From the NCBI GenBank assembly GCA_015680905.1, contig CM027380.1, positions 33,472,001-33,536,000 on the forward strand: a stretch of DNA of 64,000 nt, given 5' to 3'. This document shows positions 53,189 to 63,976 of this stretch, one piece after another. This stretch comes from Coptis chinensis. Its lineage: Eukaryota; Streptophyta; Magnoliopsida; Ranunculales; Ranunculaceae. The notes under the pieces were generated by a model. That model worked only from the letters and a program-made list of their open reading frames with translations, had not been told where the DNA came from and did not search any database. Each line of letters starts with the position of its first letter. The stretch's first letter is position 1. The translations under genes and the position numbers were made by a program.

Positions 53189-53217
53189 TACGTGCATCAC
53201 ACGTGCATGATGCTAGT
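53189..53217 (+). mobile_element. Helitron 3' terminus (hairpin and CTAG/T)
   Basis: TACGTGCATCACACGTGCATGATGCTAGT contains the stem ACGTG-catca-CACGT, eight bases, then CTAG, followed by T. It closely follows the usual plant Helitron end CCCGTGCATCGCACGGG...CTAGT. It lies 300 bases downstream of the RPA-like gene on the same strand. RPA-like genes are known cargo of plant Helitrons. The 5' TC end and a Rep/helicase gene were not found in the window. Confidence 0.8.
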
Positions 53218-53779
53218 AACAATAATAAAAATAATTAGTAATTAATAGTAGCAATAGTATTAGACAACACTGAGTACACTGAGTAATTAGTAGTAGCAGT
53301 AGAATCGACAAAATTGCTAGAAGTGAAAAACAACAGTAAGTACACTTCCTAGAACAGAGCATTAGACAGATTAACTTACTTTAACAATAATCTCTATAAA
53401 GGACGCAGGACACTACAAATTAGTTGAAGAAATACAGAAACTTCATAACTTCATTCCGATCAAAGTCTCCTCGCTCTGGTAATGGAGGGAAACTCAATGT
53501 AGGGAAAGACTGTTGAAAGCTCTCCAACAACTGCATAGAAATTTAGGAAATATATGACTTGATACTACTATCGTGGAAGCAAAACAACGTCAGGTCAGTG
53601 AGTTTCTTGATATTCTTTTTTTACCGTTAATTTTTTACATCAGAATGAAAGTGGTTTAGGAATCTCACCCAAACCGCAATTTGAGTATTGAAAGGTTTGT
53701 CAAAATGAGAACTCAAAAAACAGGACCATTCCAGAAGCTTCGTAACTTTTATTTTAGAAGTTTAATAACATGCCTAAGT
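53218..53779. other. Unassigned sequence after the Helitron end
   Basis: No coding block or element end is recognised. Simple AATAATAA-like and TAGTAGCAG-like runs occur near 53215-53300. Confidence 0.5.
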
Positions 53780-54382
53780 TTACCTATTTGATAAGTGATA
53801 AAGAAAGTCCATAATCAGTAAATCTTTGGTGATTTTAACGCCATTACAGCCTTTATAACCTAAATCCATCAAGCCCAGATCATGGATAAGCAAATTAAAA
53901 TCTAACATGCTTTTACTAAACGCATAGTCGCCACCAAACTTCTCATTGAGCGCTGTAATGGCATTAAAATCACCAAAGAGCAACCAAGGGCCAGGAACCA
54001 GAAGAGCAATCTCCCTTAATTCCAACCACACAAGCTCTTTTAAACTAGCATGTGGATTACCATAAACAAAGGTAAAAAACCAATCTTTACTACTATGAAA
54101 ATTTGAAAGTTTACCCGTGATTTGGTTTTGTGTTGCTCCAATAATTTCAAGCTCGCAACCTTCTTTCCAGTACACAGCTAGTTTACCTTTTAATCCATCA
54201 GAAGGAACACAGAAATAGGCTCCAAATTTTAGAGTTTTTCTAACAGCTTGCATCCTTTTGTCAGAGGCTTTTGTCTCTGACAGATGCAAACAACTCCGGT
54301 TGGTGTTGCCGAATGAGGCCCATAAGATTTTGGACTGCCTTGGAAGAACCCATTCTACGACAATTCCACGCTAAAATCATAG
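53780..54382 (-). pseudogene. LINE 4: truncated endonuclease fragment
   Basis: Minus strand: MILAWNCRRMGSSKAVQNLM from 54382. After a frameshift in the segment encoding QPEL-CMHLSETKA the frame continues from 54289: FCVPSDGLKGKLAVYWKEGC, GATQNQITGKLSNFHSSKDW, WLLFGDFNAITAL, LGLMDLGYKGC. It then diverges before the C-terminal catalytic motifs. It resembles the LINE 3 endonuclease throughout, so it belongs to the same LINE group. It lacks both the 5' part (ORF1) and everything after the endonuclease. Confidence 0.85.
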
Positions 54383-55387
54383 TGAAACTAAACAACTAAT
54401 ACACTAATAGATATACATAGTCTCCCCTCAGACGAAGCATATACTCGCTTACAAGAAGCAAAAAGAAACTAACTAGGTACCGTAATGTGGTGTGTGTCAC
54501 GGAAGTGCTCAAGAGAAAGCAAAAAACAGTATATGCGTACAAAGCAATGAATTAATGACTTATCAAAGGTAAGGGGATGACAAGGGTTGAGGAAGTTATC
54601 TGGTACACCGCTATAATCGCCTGTGAAGCAGCAGAGACGACTGATACCGAAGAGAAAATAGGCAGTGACAGACGACCGATAGACAACCGATGATAGAAAG
54701 GGCACCTCAGTTGTTGTTTCGATTTGAAGGTGGATTCGAGATCCAATAGCGCTTCAAGCACTAAGTCTTAAAGTTGTTCGTAAACTCCACAAACCAGATC
54801 AAAGAATTGAAGATGGGCCTCAAGAGAACAATGGTCAGTGCTAGTCCTCCACTGTTGATGACTGTTGGCGGTGCTTCTAATGGTGGAGTCAAGTTCCAAG
54901 GATCGGGAGAAAGCACGCCCACAACTTGGTAGGAAATACTGAGCTAGATCTTGCCTAAAAAAGGACTAGCCTAGGTGGATATGATTCTCCCGGTGATATT
55001 CAAGGTGGTTTGTGGTCCGGTGATGCGATGGAAGTGAAAGCTCAAAGAGCCGTTGGGGAAGTAAGAGTTGTTTATGGATAAAGGAGAGCTTTTTTGACAA
55101 AAGCAGTTGAGGATTAACCTCGAGTAGTACTAGCCTAGGTGGAGATATTACTCCTAGTGGTGAAGTTGAGACTCCGGTTGTGATCTGACAAGCGGTGGTG
55201 ATAGAGTCGTTGAGGAAAGAGCCGTTGGGAAAGGACTAAGCCTAGCAATAATTCAGAACCGCAAAACATTCCAAGCGGAGGGCATGGGATTAAGGGAGCA
55301 CGCACATGTTGCTCAAGCAACACAAGTTAACGTGTTCTCTTGAAAATTGAAACCTCCCACATGTTAAGTGATGTTGGCTCTAACCAT
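54383..55387. other. Unassigned region with a degenerate direct repeat
   Basis: No confident gene. A block of about 180 bases appears twice. ACTAGCCTAGGTGGATATGA, a TCTCCCGGTG stretch and AAAGAGCCGTTGGGGAAGTA lie near 54963-55068. ACTAGCCTAGGTGGAGATAT, a TCCTAGTGGTG stretch and AAAGAGCCGTTGGGAAAGGA lie near 55125-55240. The repeats keep order but not frame. The stretch may be the leader of an unidentified element. Confidence 0.45.
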
Positions 55388-55390
55388 TAA

Positions 55391-55863
55391 GGCTAAGTCC
55401 AATTCTTTGGTGCGCCATCCCGCCAAACCACAATAGCACATTGTATATAGTTAGTAACCCAAGTCAATGGTTTTTTTCACAACTTCCCGTACCTATGGCG
55501 TCATATAGGATTTTTTTTTTTTTTTTTTTTTTTTGGACTCTCCAGCTGCCATTCTCACAAGCGTGTAGAAAAAAAAATTAAGAAAATAATTTTTTTTTTT
55601 GAACTCTCCAACCGCCATTCTCAAAGGCATGTGGGAAAAAAAATAAAATAAATAAATTCTAGCCGCCACACAGTGTGGCGTGTGGTTTAGATTTCTTCTA
55701 CCCACCACTCATACTGGGGTGTAGACTTGACGCTATCTTGTTAAAACTGGCGCTATATATAGGTAAACTTATGCCGATAACATTGGCGGGTTAGTATTTT
55801 GACGCACTATTGGGTCAAAATTTCTGTGATATTTGGTGTTTTGCCGCACCATTGGACTTAGCC
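55391..55863. mobile_element. MITE of Tourist/PIF-Harbinger type (473 bp), TSD TAA
   Basis: It begins GGCTAAGTCCAATTCTTTGG and ends CCGCACCATTGGACTTAGCC. The inverted termini match for the first 14 bases (GGCTAAGTCCAATK) and, after a short gap, further. TAA flanks it on both sides (55388-55390 and 55864-55866), the TWA-type duplication of PIF/Harbinger elements. Inside, the segment T(n)-GRACTCTCCARCYGCCATTCTCA-ARG-A(n) is present twice (about 55510-55577 and 55590-55645), and GCCGCCACACAGTGTGGCGTG forms a small palindrome. No coding capacity. Confidence 0.88.
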
Positions 55864-55866
55864 TAA

Positions 55867-57322
55867 GTGATACTGTTTTCAATCTCTTCAACTCCAAAGA
55901 AAAACTTTATAGTCACTCTTCATGAATTCACGATTTAAGGCATCATTAACGAAAAAAAATATTATTCAAGGCATCGAGGGTTTGATTATCATTCTCTTCA
56001 TGACTTGATTCTTTAGAAGGAATAAGTCGTTCGATCTCTCACTCTCTCCATCTAACTCTTCTTCTTCTCTATCGTTGTTGGATCCAAACCAATAATTGAT
56101 GAATTGATCTAGTAGAAACCGAAGTATCGGGGTAATTTTGATAATATGTTGAATTATCATAATTTACCGTGATTTCTTCTCGATAAGTTGATTTTCACAT
56201 ACCATGGCATATATGAGTGATATCATGTGCCGGTTAGCTACAAAATTGATATTTATCGCGTTACATCGCGGCATTTTGTACTATGGATATATCATTGTCA
56301 TAGGCTCCACTGTGAGGTACGAGGATCAATTCCCATTTTTTTTTTTTTTTATATATGCATCTCGGTGGAGGAAATTTAAGTGGTATAAAAGCAAGTTGCA
56401 TCCACGTGTAGGGTCGAATTGGATATGGTCTTCCTCAGTTCCTCCTATGCGGTTATATATGGTTTTCATTGGATGTGAAAGAACATTGGTTTGACTGTAT
56501 ATATATCAATATATGTGAGTTTGACAGTGTTGATGCAATAGAAAATGGGTTCACTGCCACAGCCGATTACCCGGTCGATCAATCACTTGCAGATTTTTTG
56601 AATTTAGAGATTTAGAGAAGATTAAAGGAGATTACTAGCAAGTTGCCGGAGGAAGTAGAATGGGACTGATCCGTAGTCTAGGAGGTTATAATTGTGAGGG
56701 TGAAAAAGAACTCGGGATGCAAAGAACGTGCACACTACTATTTTCGTTTAAAAGGCAAATTTGAAGCAATGTTTTATTAGTTACGGAGTAGTGCTATACG
56801 GACCTACTTTTTAGACTTACTATTGCGACTTACTATTTAGATAACGTTGGTTTGCATTGCAATACACACGGACACGTATCTCTATGTAAATCAATGATTA
56901 CCATTAGTAGGTTGGTTAAGTAGGTCAAATTAGTAGGTTTGTGTACCATTCACATACAACCCAATAGTTGTAAATTAAGTGATAAAGCTTAGCTGAGAAC
57001 CTAGAGTTCTAAAATGAGAAAATGTTTCCACTAGACCAATAGTTATGAAATTAGTGGGAATTAGTACTATAATTTTTCTTGAAATTTAGATTTTCAAATG
57101 AATTGAAATGCCTTTCTATGCTTTTGAGTCATAATGTCATATGTTTCTCTTTTCATATGGAGTATGGACAACAGCACTCAATTGGTAGCTAGACAAATTC
57201 CATATGGTCGAATTCGATATGGTCTTTGTTTCTTGATTTGCCATATGGGCGCGACTGCAACACATGGCCCAACACAAAAAAAAGTTGCAAAATCATCTCT
57301 TGTATTTTCCCACTAGAAGCAC
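55867..57322. other. Unassigned AT-rich sequence
   Basis: No coding block is recognised; short frames here lack motifs. Near 56790-56960 the words GGACCTACTTTTTAGACTTACTATT and (in reverse) AACCTACTAATTTGACCTACTTAACC hint at an inverted-repeat element of about 170 bases, but the ends do not match well enough to call it. Confidence 0.45.
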
Positions 57323-57495
57323 CATTTGCCAGTGTTTGGGTATATTTAAGGGCCCTGGCAAACACTAATTGGAATTAGCCGGAAAATCAAATTATTCCAC
57401 TAGAAGTGGAAAAATATAAAACACCTCCCCCCAAAGTTGAATTAGTCACCCGGTATTTTTCCACTATGGTAGGAAAAATAGAAACAACTCTCCCT

Positions 57496-57660
57496 TTCCC
57501 TCTCGATCTCTCTTCTCTCTTTCTCACTGCCGCCTCTCATCAACTCGCTATCTTCTCTGGTATTCTCTCTCGCTCTCATCTCTTATCTCTCTCTTATCTC
57601 TCTTCTCTCTTCTCTCTTCTCTCTTTCTCTCTCAAACTCTAGGTCTCTCTTTCTCTTAAT
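57496..57660 (+). repeat. CT-rich tract in the Harbinger 5' region
   Basis: Nearly uninterrupted CTCTTTCTCTC-type pyrimidine sequence, then a T run (57683-57700) and CTCCACCTCCAGCTCTCG before a donor-like CAG/GTAAGT at 57766. CT-rich leaders are common in plant 5' untranslated exons. The single frame across it (57406-57642) has no motif and is not called as a gene. Confidence 0.5.
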
Positions 57661-59102
57661 CTCTCTGTCTCACATTTTTTCACTTTTTTTTTTTTTTTTT
57701 ATTTCTATCTTTCTTAGATTTAATATTCGTTCTCCAGCTCCACCTCCAGCTCTCGTCGGGCGCCATCAGGTAAGTTTTGGTTTTAATTTCATTTTTTGGG
57801 TTTTAATTTAGTTTGCTTTCATTTTGGTTTTGAGGAGTTAGCTACTGGGGGCAAGAGGGTTCATTGTTCATTGTTATTACAACGCATATATCCTTGTATC
57901 AAGTACTATGCTGAGGAAGCAAAACGTATATCCATGATATCATTCTGACACCACTTCTTGATCGCCAATTATTTGTTTTAAAACAGGCAAGCATCTTTCA
58001 AGCTCATCATCTAACTTGATGTTTCTTTTGAATGTTGACATACTCAAAATTTTACTTGCTTTCCTCTTTCAATTACAAGTATTCCTAAACTAATTAACTA
58101 AGTGTGGGGAAGTACTTGATACAATGATACCATTAATAGTACTTCTTAATTCTTGTGTTATTTATCAAGTACTGAAGTTGGAGCACGTATTTTAATCTCT
58201 GATAAAAGGGAGGTTCGAAAAAAAAATTAGTTTCAAAGTCAAGAGGACTAGATCAGACCAAGGTGCATCTTTCTCTTAACTTTCAGGAAGTACTTGATAT
58301 TATTCATCAAGCAAGTCCCCACCCTTCACAGCAAAACCATGTTTATTGAAAGGAATATAATGGGATTTGTTGACATGGTTGAGTCTTTGGTGTTCTGGTT
58401 TGAAACTAAATTTGATAGCAGTTGCGAACTCTCCTTACAATTTTGCTTAATTTGGAATTAAATACTTATTTTTGACAATAAGTAAATCCGACTAATTTCA
58501 ATATGTGGGAAGATGCTATTCTATTTAGTACCACCAAAAAGACTAAGTTGGTTGCATAAACCTCTATTGTGTATTCTGATATGGCTCTATTAGTAGTAAG
58601 GTAGTAGCATTCAAATATCTTTTACTAGAAATATGAATTGTAACAATGAACTGTCACACCCCGAATTTCGACAGAATTCGGAAAAACATTATTTGTTCCC
58701 GACTCTTCGATCTCCGAGGTGTGACGCACTCTCCACTCCCAAAAACCCATAAACAGTTTAAACATGCGGATAATAAAAACCCAATAAAAATTTTAACTTA
58801 AACAAAAGTCCTCTTCATTACAAAAATTAACAAATGAAAAATGCAAATAAATTTATCTCAACTGAAAATCTATATCACCTCAAAGGAAAACAAAGCCTAT
58901 CTTGAAATGCAACGCTTAACGCAAAACCACAGCAAAGAAAGAACAATCTTCTTCACCACTAAACCTGTCAAGACTTATCAACTATGTTCATTTATCGAAC
59001 ACACCGATAAGCAAACATGCAAATCGGTCGAAGATTATAAAATGCTTTGGTGTGAGTAGCTCTAAAACACAACATATATATATACATATACACAACCCAT
59101 AC

Positions 59103-59350
59103 GGCAGTTAGTTCCTCCACCGAGGCGCCTTAACTTTCAACGACTAATACAACATCCTTAAGTATATTAATTAAGGCAGGTAGTTCCTCCACTGACGCGC
59201 CTTAACTTTCAACGACTAATACAACATCCTTAAGTATATTAATTAAGGCAAGTAGTTCCTCCACTGAGGCGCCTTAACTTCCCACTAACCACACAACAAA
59301 CTATACGCATAATAAAAAGGCATTTAGTTCCTCCATGAGGCGCCTTAGAA
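59103..59350. repeat. 72-bp tandem repeat in the solo LTR
   Basis: The unit GGCAGTTAGTTCCTCCACYGAGGCGCCTTAACTTTCAACG, with its tail CATCCTTAAGTATATTAATTAA, starts at 59103, 59175 and 59247, at exact 72-base spacing. The third copy is cut short, and a partial fourth (GGCATTTAGTTCCTCCATGAGGCGCCTTA) is at 59321. Confidence 0.9.
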
Positions 59351-59706
59351 CTAAACTATAACCAGCCAAGCATATACAATCATCTATCTAAAGATATATC
59401 ATTAACCAACATATTACCATAATTATATTAATTAAGGCTTTCTTTGTGTGTCCCTAAAATCGCATCGTATCTATGTCTTACCTAGTTTCCCTGGCTACCA
59501 CAATCGCTTCCCAATGCCGAACATGTACATCCACATGCCTCCCCTTACATAATGAACCACCTCGCGGCGTAACTACCCTGAGCGGATGCCGCCACACCAG
59601 GTAACCCTCACACGGAAGCCATTATGCAAGTACTGCCACTATTCGGCATAAAATATCGCGCGTCTCGTTCTATTTTGCGAACGGAATAATCAAGCCACTA
59701 TTAAAT

Positions 59707-59877
59707 TTACGCCCGGAAGGGCCATTCAAACTTTCTTGAAACGCCGGAAGGGCCAATCACATTACTTACGCCCGAAGGCCATTCAGATTCACTGAAACGC
59801 CAGAAGGGCCAATCAAATTACTTACGCCCGAAGGCCATTCAGATTCACTGAAACGCCAGAAGGACCAATCAAATTAC
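59707..59877. repeat. 57-58-bp tandem repeat in the solo LTR
   Basis: Three units of TTACGCCCG(G)AAGG(G)CCATTCA..TTC.TGAAACGCC(R)GAAGGRCCAATCA start near 59707, 59766 and 59822. The second and third are almost identical. Each unit contains both ACGCCCGAAGGCC and ACGCCAGAAGGGCC, so the unit itself derives from a shorter duplication. Confidence 0.88.
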
Positions 59878-60371
59878 ACACGTCCACACAGGGCAAATCA
59901 CATGAGTTGTGGTAGCTAGGTTCTAGGATTTTCGTTACGTAATTTATTCAGGTGTCATACATCTATGACTCATAATAATTCCACTATATCACGTGCATGT
60001 CAAATACTTTATTGCACTAAGCCACAATATTTATAAATATCTCAAGTATATCTCATAGCCACTTTCATTCTTTCCCGTGCCAATATATTATTGCACTAAG
60101 ACATAATCCCGTGGGAAAATATCTACACCTACTATACTACCTCATAGATAAAATAATAGAGTGTCTATACATTTATTTCTCCAAAACTATTGCCTTTAAT
60201 ATATATATCCCAATATATTATATAATGTCATAATATCAACGTCAAATCTTAATTAGATAATGACAACCAAATTCATACAAGCTTCCACAGCATTTTAGCA
60301 TTTGATTTGTCCATACAATTTACAACATAAAATGTAGCACAATTAAAAATCCATCCAGTCACAATCAAAGC

Positions 60372-60374
<3 letters not shown>

Positions 60375-60456
<82 letters not shown>
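60375..60456. repeat. (AT)n microsatellite, about 82 bp
   Basis: Uninterrupted AT dinucleotides within the solo LTR. The Tyr/Ile-alternating reading frame over it is an artefact of the repeat. Confidence 0.97.
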
Positions 60457-60459
<3 letters not shown>

Positions 60460-60589
60460 TTACACACTACTCACGTCAAATCTTAATTAGATAATGACAA
60501 ACAACGTTATATAATGTTCGACAACATTTTATTACTACATTTGTCCATATTCTTAAATATGTGAAAAACTGGAAAAAGCCAACATTTCA

Positions 60590-60725
60590 ATGGTCAAAGT
60601 CAATGTTCAACAGTCAAAGTCAACAGTCAATGGTCAAAGTCAACGGCCAATTATCAAAGTCAATGTCAATGGTCAAAGTCAACTGTCAATGGTCAAAGTC
60701 AACGGTCAACAGTCAAAGTCAAACT
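60590..60725. repeat. Minisatellite of TCAAAGTCAAC/GTCAATGG words
   Basis: About ten alternating copies of GGTCAAAGTCAA and CRGTCAA(T) within the solo LTR, followed to about 61240 by loosely repeated AACTGGCCCA(A/C)AACTTAAAC words. AAAGTCAAC-rich stretches are common in plant gypsy LTRs, supporting the LTR call. Confidence 0.85.
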
Positions 60726-62368
60726 GTCGTTTCCATGTTCAACAGGTTCAGAGTCATAGCCATGGTTCATGGCTAAGGGCAAAGGTGCATGGCTCAAAGG
60801 CTCACGACTAAGAAAATGGTTCGGACCCAACTGGCCAAGCCCAAACCTTAAAACCCGGCCCCAAAAGTTTAAACATTTAAAGACCCAATTAGATATATTT
60901 TAAGTTATATGGCTAGCCCAAAAACCAAAATTAGAAACTGGCTCAAAACACCACTGGGTTCGGCCCGGAGAATTTAACTGAAACCGGCCCAACACTTAAA
61001 CTAAAACCGGTCCACAACTTAAACTAAACTGGTCCGAAACGAAGGATTAATCCGGCCCAATAACTAACAAATGTTTAGGCCCAAAAACTTAAACTGAACT
61101 GGCCCACAACTTAATCAAAACTGGCCCAACAAAACCAAAATAGAATCGGGCCCAACAACAAATGAACTGGCCCATAGACTAAGCCAAATTGGTCTAGCCC
61201 AAACAAAACAAGCTAATGCCCAAGAACTGAAACCGACCCAGGCCCAAGCCCAAATTGACCAACAGTCATCTTCTCCAAATTTCTTCTGCCTCCAGCCACC
61301 ACCATCTCCACACGTCCACCCATTCCCCATCGATTTTGATCCTTGGAAAACCCCCCACGACTTTAACTCCTACCAACACTGATTTTGGCAATGGTCGAGA
61401 TCACTCTCCAACAGATCTCGACCGCCATTTTACTGTTCGAGCTCCCCACAGCCCTCATCCCTCCATCAAACCTCAACCACCAAACATCATCCCCAATCTC
61501 AATTAAACCCAAAAAACAGCCCAACCACGGCCATTAACGCCTCCAAGCTTTTGGACCCTTTCCAACCCACAACCACAAAGATTTCCATCATACCTCAACA
61601 ACCAACCATACCACAACAAAAAAAAGAAAGTTCACACAAGCCAATAGGATTTCGTTCAACTGTTCTGGGCGACGCCATTAGCGCCCATAAAGCTTGGACA
61701 GTCAAATGTGGATTTCCTAGCCTCAACAGAGTTTCGACAGTTTAAGGCACAGTATCACAGTTCAACAGTTTAAATAAAATTTCCGGAGTTTCAAGTTTAA
61801 TAACACACAGATTTCAACCGAAAAGAAACCGACAGTAACGAGACTTTAATAAAAAAAAATCTATAAAATATCTACTCACAATAATGAACAGCTCGACGAA
61901 ATTCCTCCGAGTCCGAGTCGTCGCGCTCCACGCTCTAGCAAACGAGTTTCTAGCTCTGCCTCCATTTTTTTTATTTTTCGAACCCTATTCCCTAGAACAA
62001 TACGAATATATACTTGAGTTTGAAACCCAAGCCCAATACAGACTCGAACCCAGAAACCAGGCCCACGTACGTATCCCGAATCCAATCCAGCCGATTTTTA
62101 AATAAATAATTTAATTAATTAATAAATAGAAAAAAAATGTTTTTAAATACAGACGTTACATGAACCCTCTTCCTCAGCATAGTACTTGATATATGGGTTG
62201 TAATTATTTTTAGAATGGTTCATTGTTATTGCTTTGTTGGTTGAATACATTAGATGTATGGATTGTTGTTCATGCATGTATGTTTGTATCAATTTGTTTG
62301 TTTCGTTAATTGAGTACATGAATTTGTATACTTCATTAATTTTTTTTTTCTTTTTGAGATATTGTAGA

Positions 62369-63135
62369 ATGATTACCGAACGTCTGCGTAGGTTAGTGGC
62401 ATTTCTACTTATAATTATAAGTGCATATATGATGATGACATGGTGGTATAGGAGAATGTATATGGGGAGGTATAGGCCTAGGCGTAGGGCTCCCCCCGCT
62501 CTTATTAGAGGTCCTCGTAGGAATTGGGATCAAGTGCGGAGAACTGTATTGGGTAGGATGTATACAAGCACTGACATATTCTGCCATGAGCAATTAAGGA
62601 TGAGACGATTAATGTTTCGTCGCTTGTGCATTCGTTTGCATGGTCATGGTCTACGTGAAAGCAGACATGTTACATTGGAAAAGCAAGTTGCCCTATTTCT
62701 CCACACTGTTGGGCATGACATGCGTAATCGGAATGAAACATTTCAATTCTTCCGTTCAGGAGAAACAGTTTACCATTATTTCCATCTTGTGTTGAATGCA
62801 ATTCTTTGTTTATTCAGAGAGTTAGTAACAAATGTTACCGTTGATAACTCTCCTCGCGAGTGTACCAACACACATCATTGGCATTGCTATTTCAAGGTCA
62901 GCCGACTTTTTAGAAAATGGACAGGATCATTCTGATTTCAATGTTTAATAGTTCAATAAATATTTATGAAGTTTTTTATGTTAGGATGATGTGGGTGTGG
63001 TTGATGGTACACACTTTCCAATCAATTTACCACTAGCACAACAGGCTAGGTATCGTAACAGGAAAGGTGTCGTGACCCAAAATGTGTTAGTAGCAAGTCA
63101 AATCCTGAAAATACAATCAGAAATTACTTTTTGCT
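62369..63135 (+). pseudogene. PIF/Harbinger transposase (HARBI1-like), truncated
   Basis: Exon 1 is 62369-62896, with an acceptor-like TAG before ATG. It has RNRNETFQFFRSGETVYHYF, preceded by LRESRHVTLEKQVALFLHTV, the conserved N-terminal half of PIF-type transposases. A GT-AG intron (62897-62984) lies at the usual position, and exon 2 starts DDVGVVDGTHFPINLPL with the first catalytic Asp, then RYRNRKGVVTQNVLVA. Homology stops there and a TAA follows at about 63133. The second Asp (GSAHDS-type motif) and Glu are missing, so it is inactive. In intact elements this nuclease acts with a Myb-like partner, which is not seen here. Confidence 0.88.
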
Positions 63136-63976
63136 AACATGATAGCATTGCTATCACAGAATGCATTTAACTTTGGAGTTCAGCCGTGGTTGCCACAAAT
63201 TATACCATTATGGAAGAACAGAAACTGGGTTTATTTCAAACAAGGAAGGCACACATTCAATTTTGTAGGACACTAATTCAAAGGCAGGTGCATCACTGCA
63301 CACAAGTATCTTGAGCAAGGGGTGCAACATTAGTTCGAATGCAATTCCTGTAGCCTTGAGGAATTGGGGATAACAGCCCAACTAAATTGTGCTCTAACAG
63401 TAGAAGAATGAGATTGGAGTCCTCTAGGCTCTAAACATAGTGTGGTGAAACTAAATGTGCGAGGGGGGTTTGAGAGGAAATATCAAGTCCTTCTGGGGTA
63501 GATTTTATATAAATGATTACATGGACAGTGGTGTTGTGTTGGTGCCCACTAACTTCACTAGTAGATTGTTGAGCATATAATAAATGGTATTGAGGAGGTA
63601 ACAACAAGAGCATTGGTGGAAACAAATTCTTCAGCGGCTGCAGGATTTGGTTCTGAACATCTAGCTTTGTAAATTTTAGCGAGCTAGAGAAGAGTTATTA
63701 TGCTCAAGCTAAGCTGGTTTTCTCCAAGGCACAATGACATTTTATATGTCTTCGGATAATAATAGTTGTTATTGTTCATTGCACTTTCACTTTATTTTAT
63801 GGTTATTTGAGAAGACATCTTATGGATACTATTAAAGTTGAGTTGTAATGTCTTTAATTTTATTTAATTTGTATTTAATTTTATTTTTTGTTATACTTCA
63901 TTGAGTTTGAAAACAAAAAAAAAACTATCTCCAAAAAGTTGAAATATCATTTGCCATTAGAGAAAAACCATGTAAA
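63136..63976. other. Non-coding remainder of the Harbinger-like element
   Basis: No continuation of the transposase and no Myb-like ORF. The stretch is AT-rich near the end and contains scattered poly-A signals. Confidence 0.45.

Larger units (their letters stand above)
58652..62160. mobile_element. Solo LTR of 3.5 kb with TSD TGAAC
   Basis: It begins TGTCACACCCCGAATTTCG and ends AATACAGACGTTACA, flanked exactly by TGAAC (58647-58651 and 62161-62165). No primer site, internal region or second LTR copy is seen inside, so it is read as a solo LTR. Read on the minus strand it starts TGTAACGTCTGTATTTAAAA. The length is unusual but within the range of some Tat-type LTRs. Four different tandem arrays lie inside. 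Small ORFs (for example 61255-61506 and 61884-62105) have no recognisable domain. Confidence 0.85.

Noticed and set aside
56780..56960. Possible inverted-repeat MITE
   Set aside because: Only the words CCTACT and TACTTAA-like pieces match between the ends. No convincing terminal repeat or TSD could be defined.
60273..60467. Frame with alternating Tyr and Ile, membrane-like
   Set aside because: Translation of the (AT)n microsatellite.
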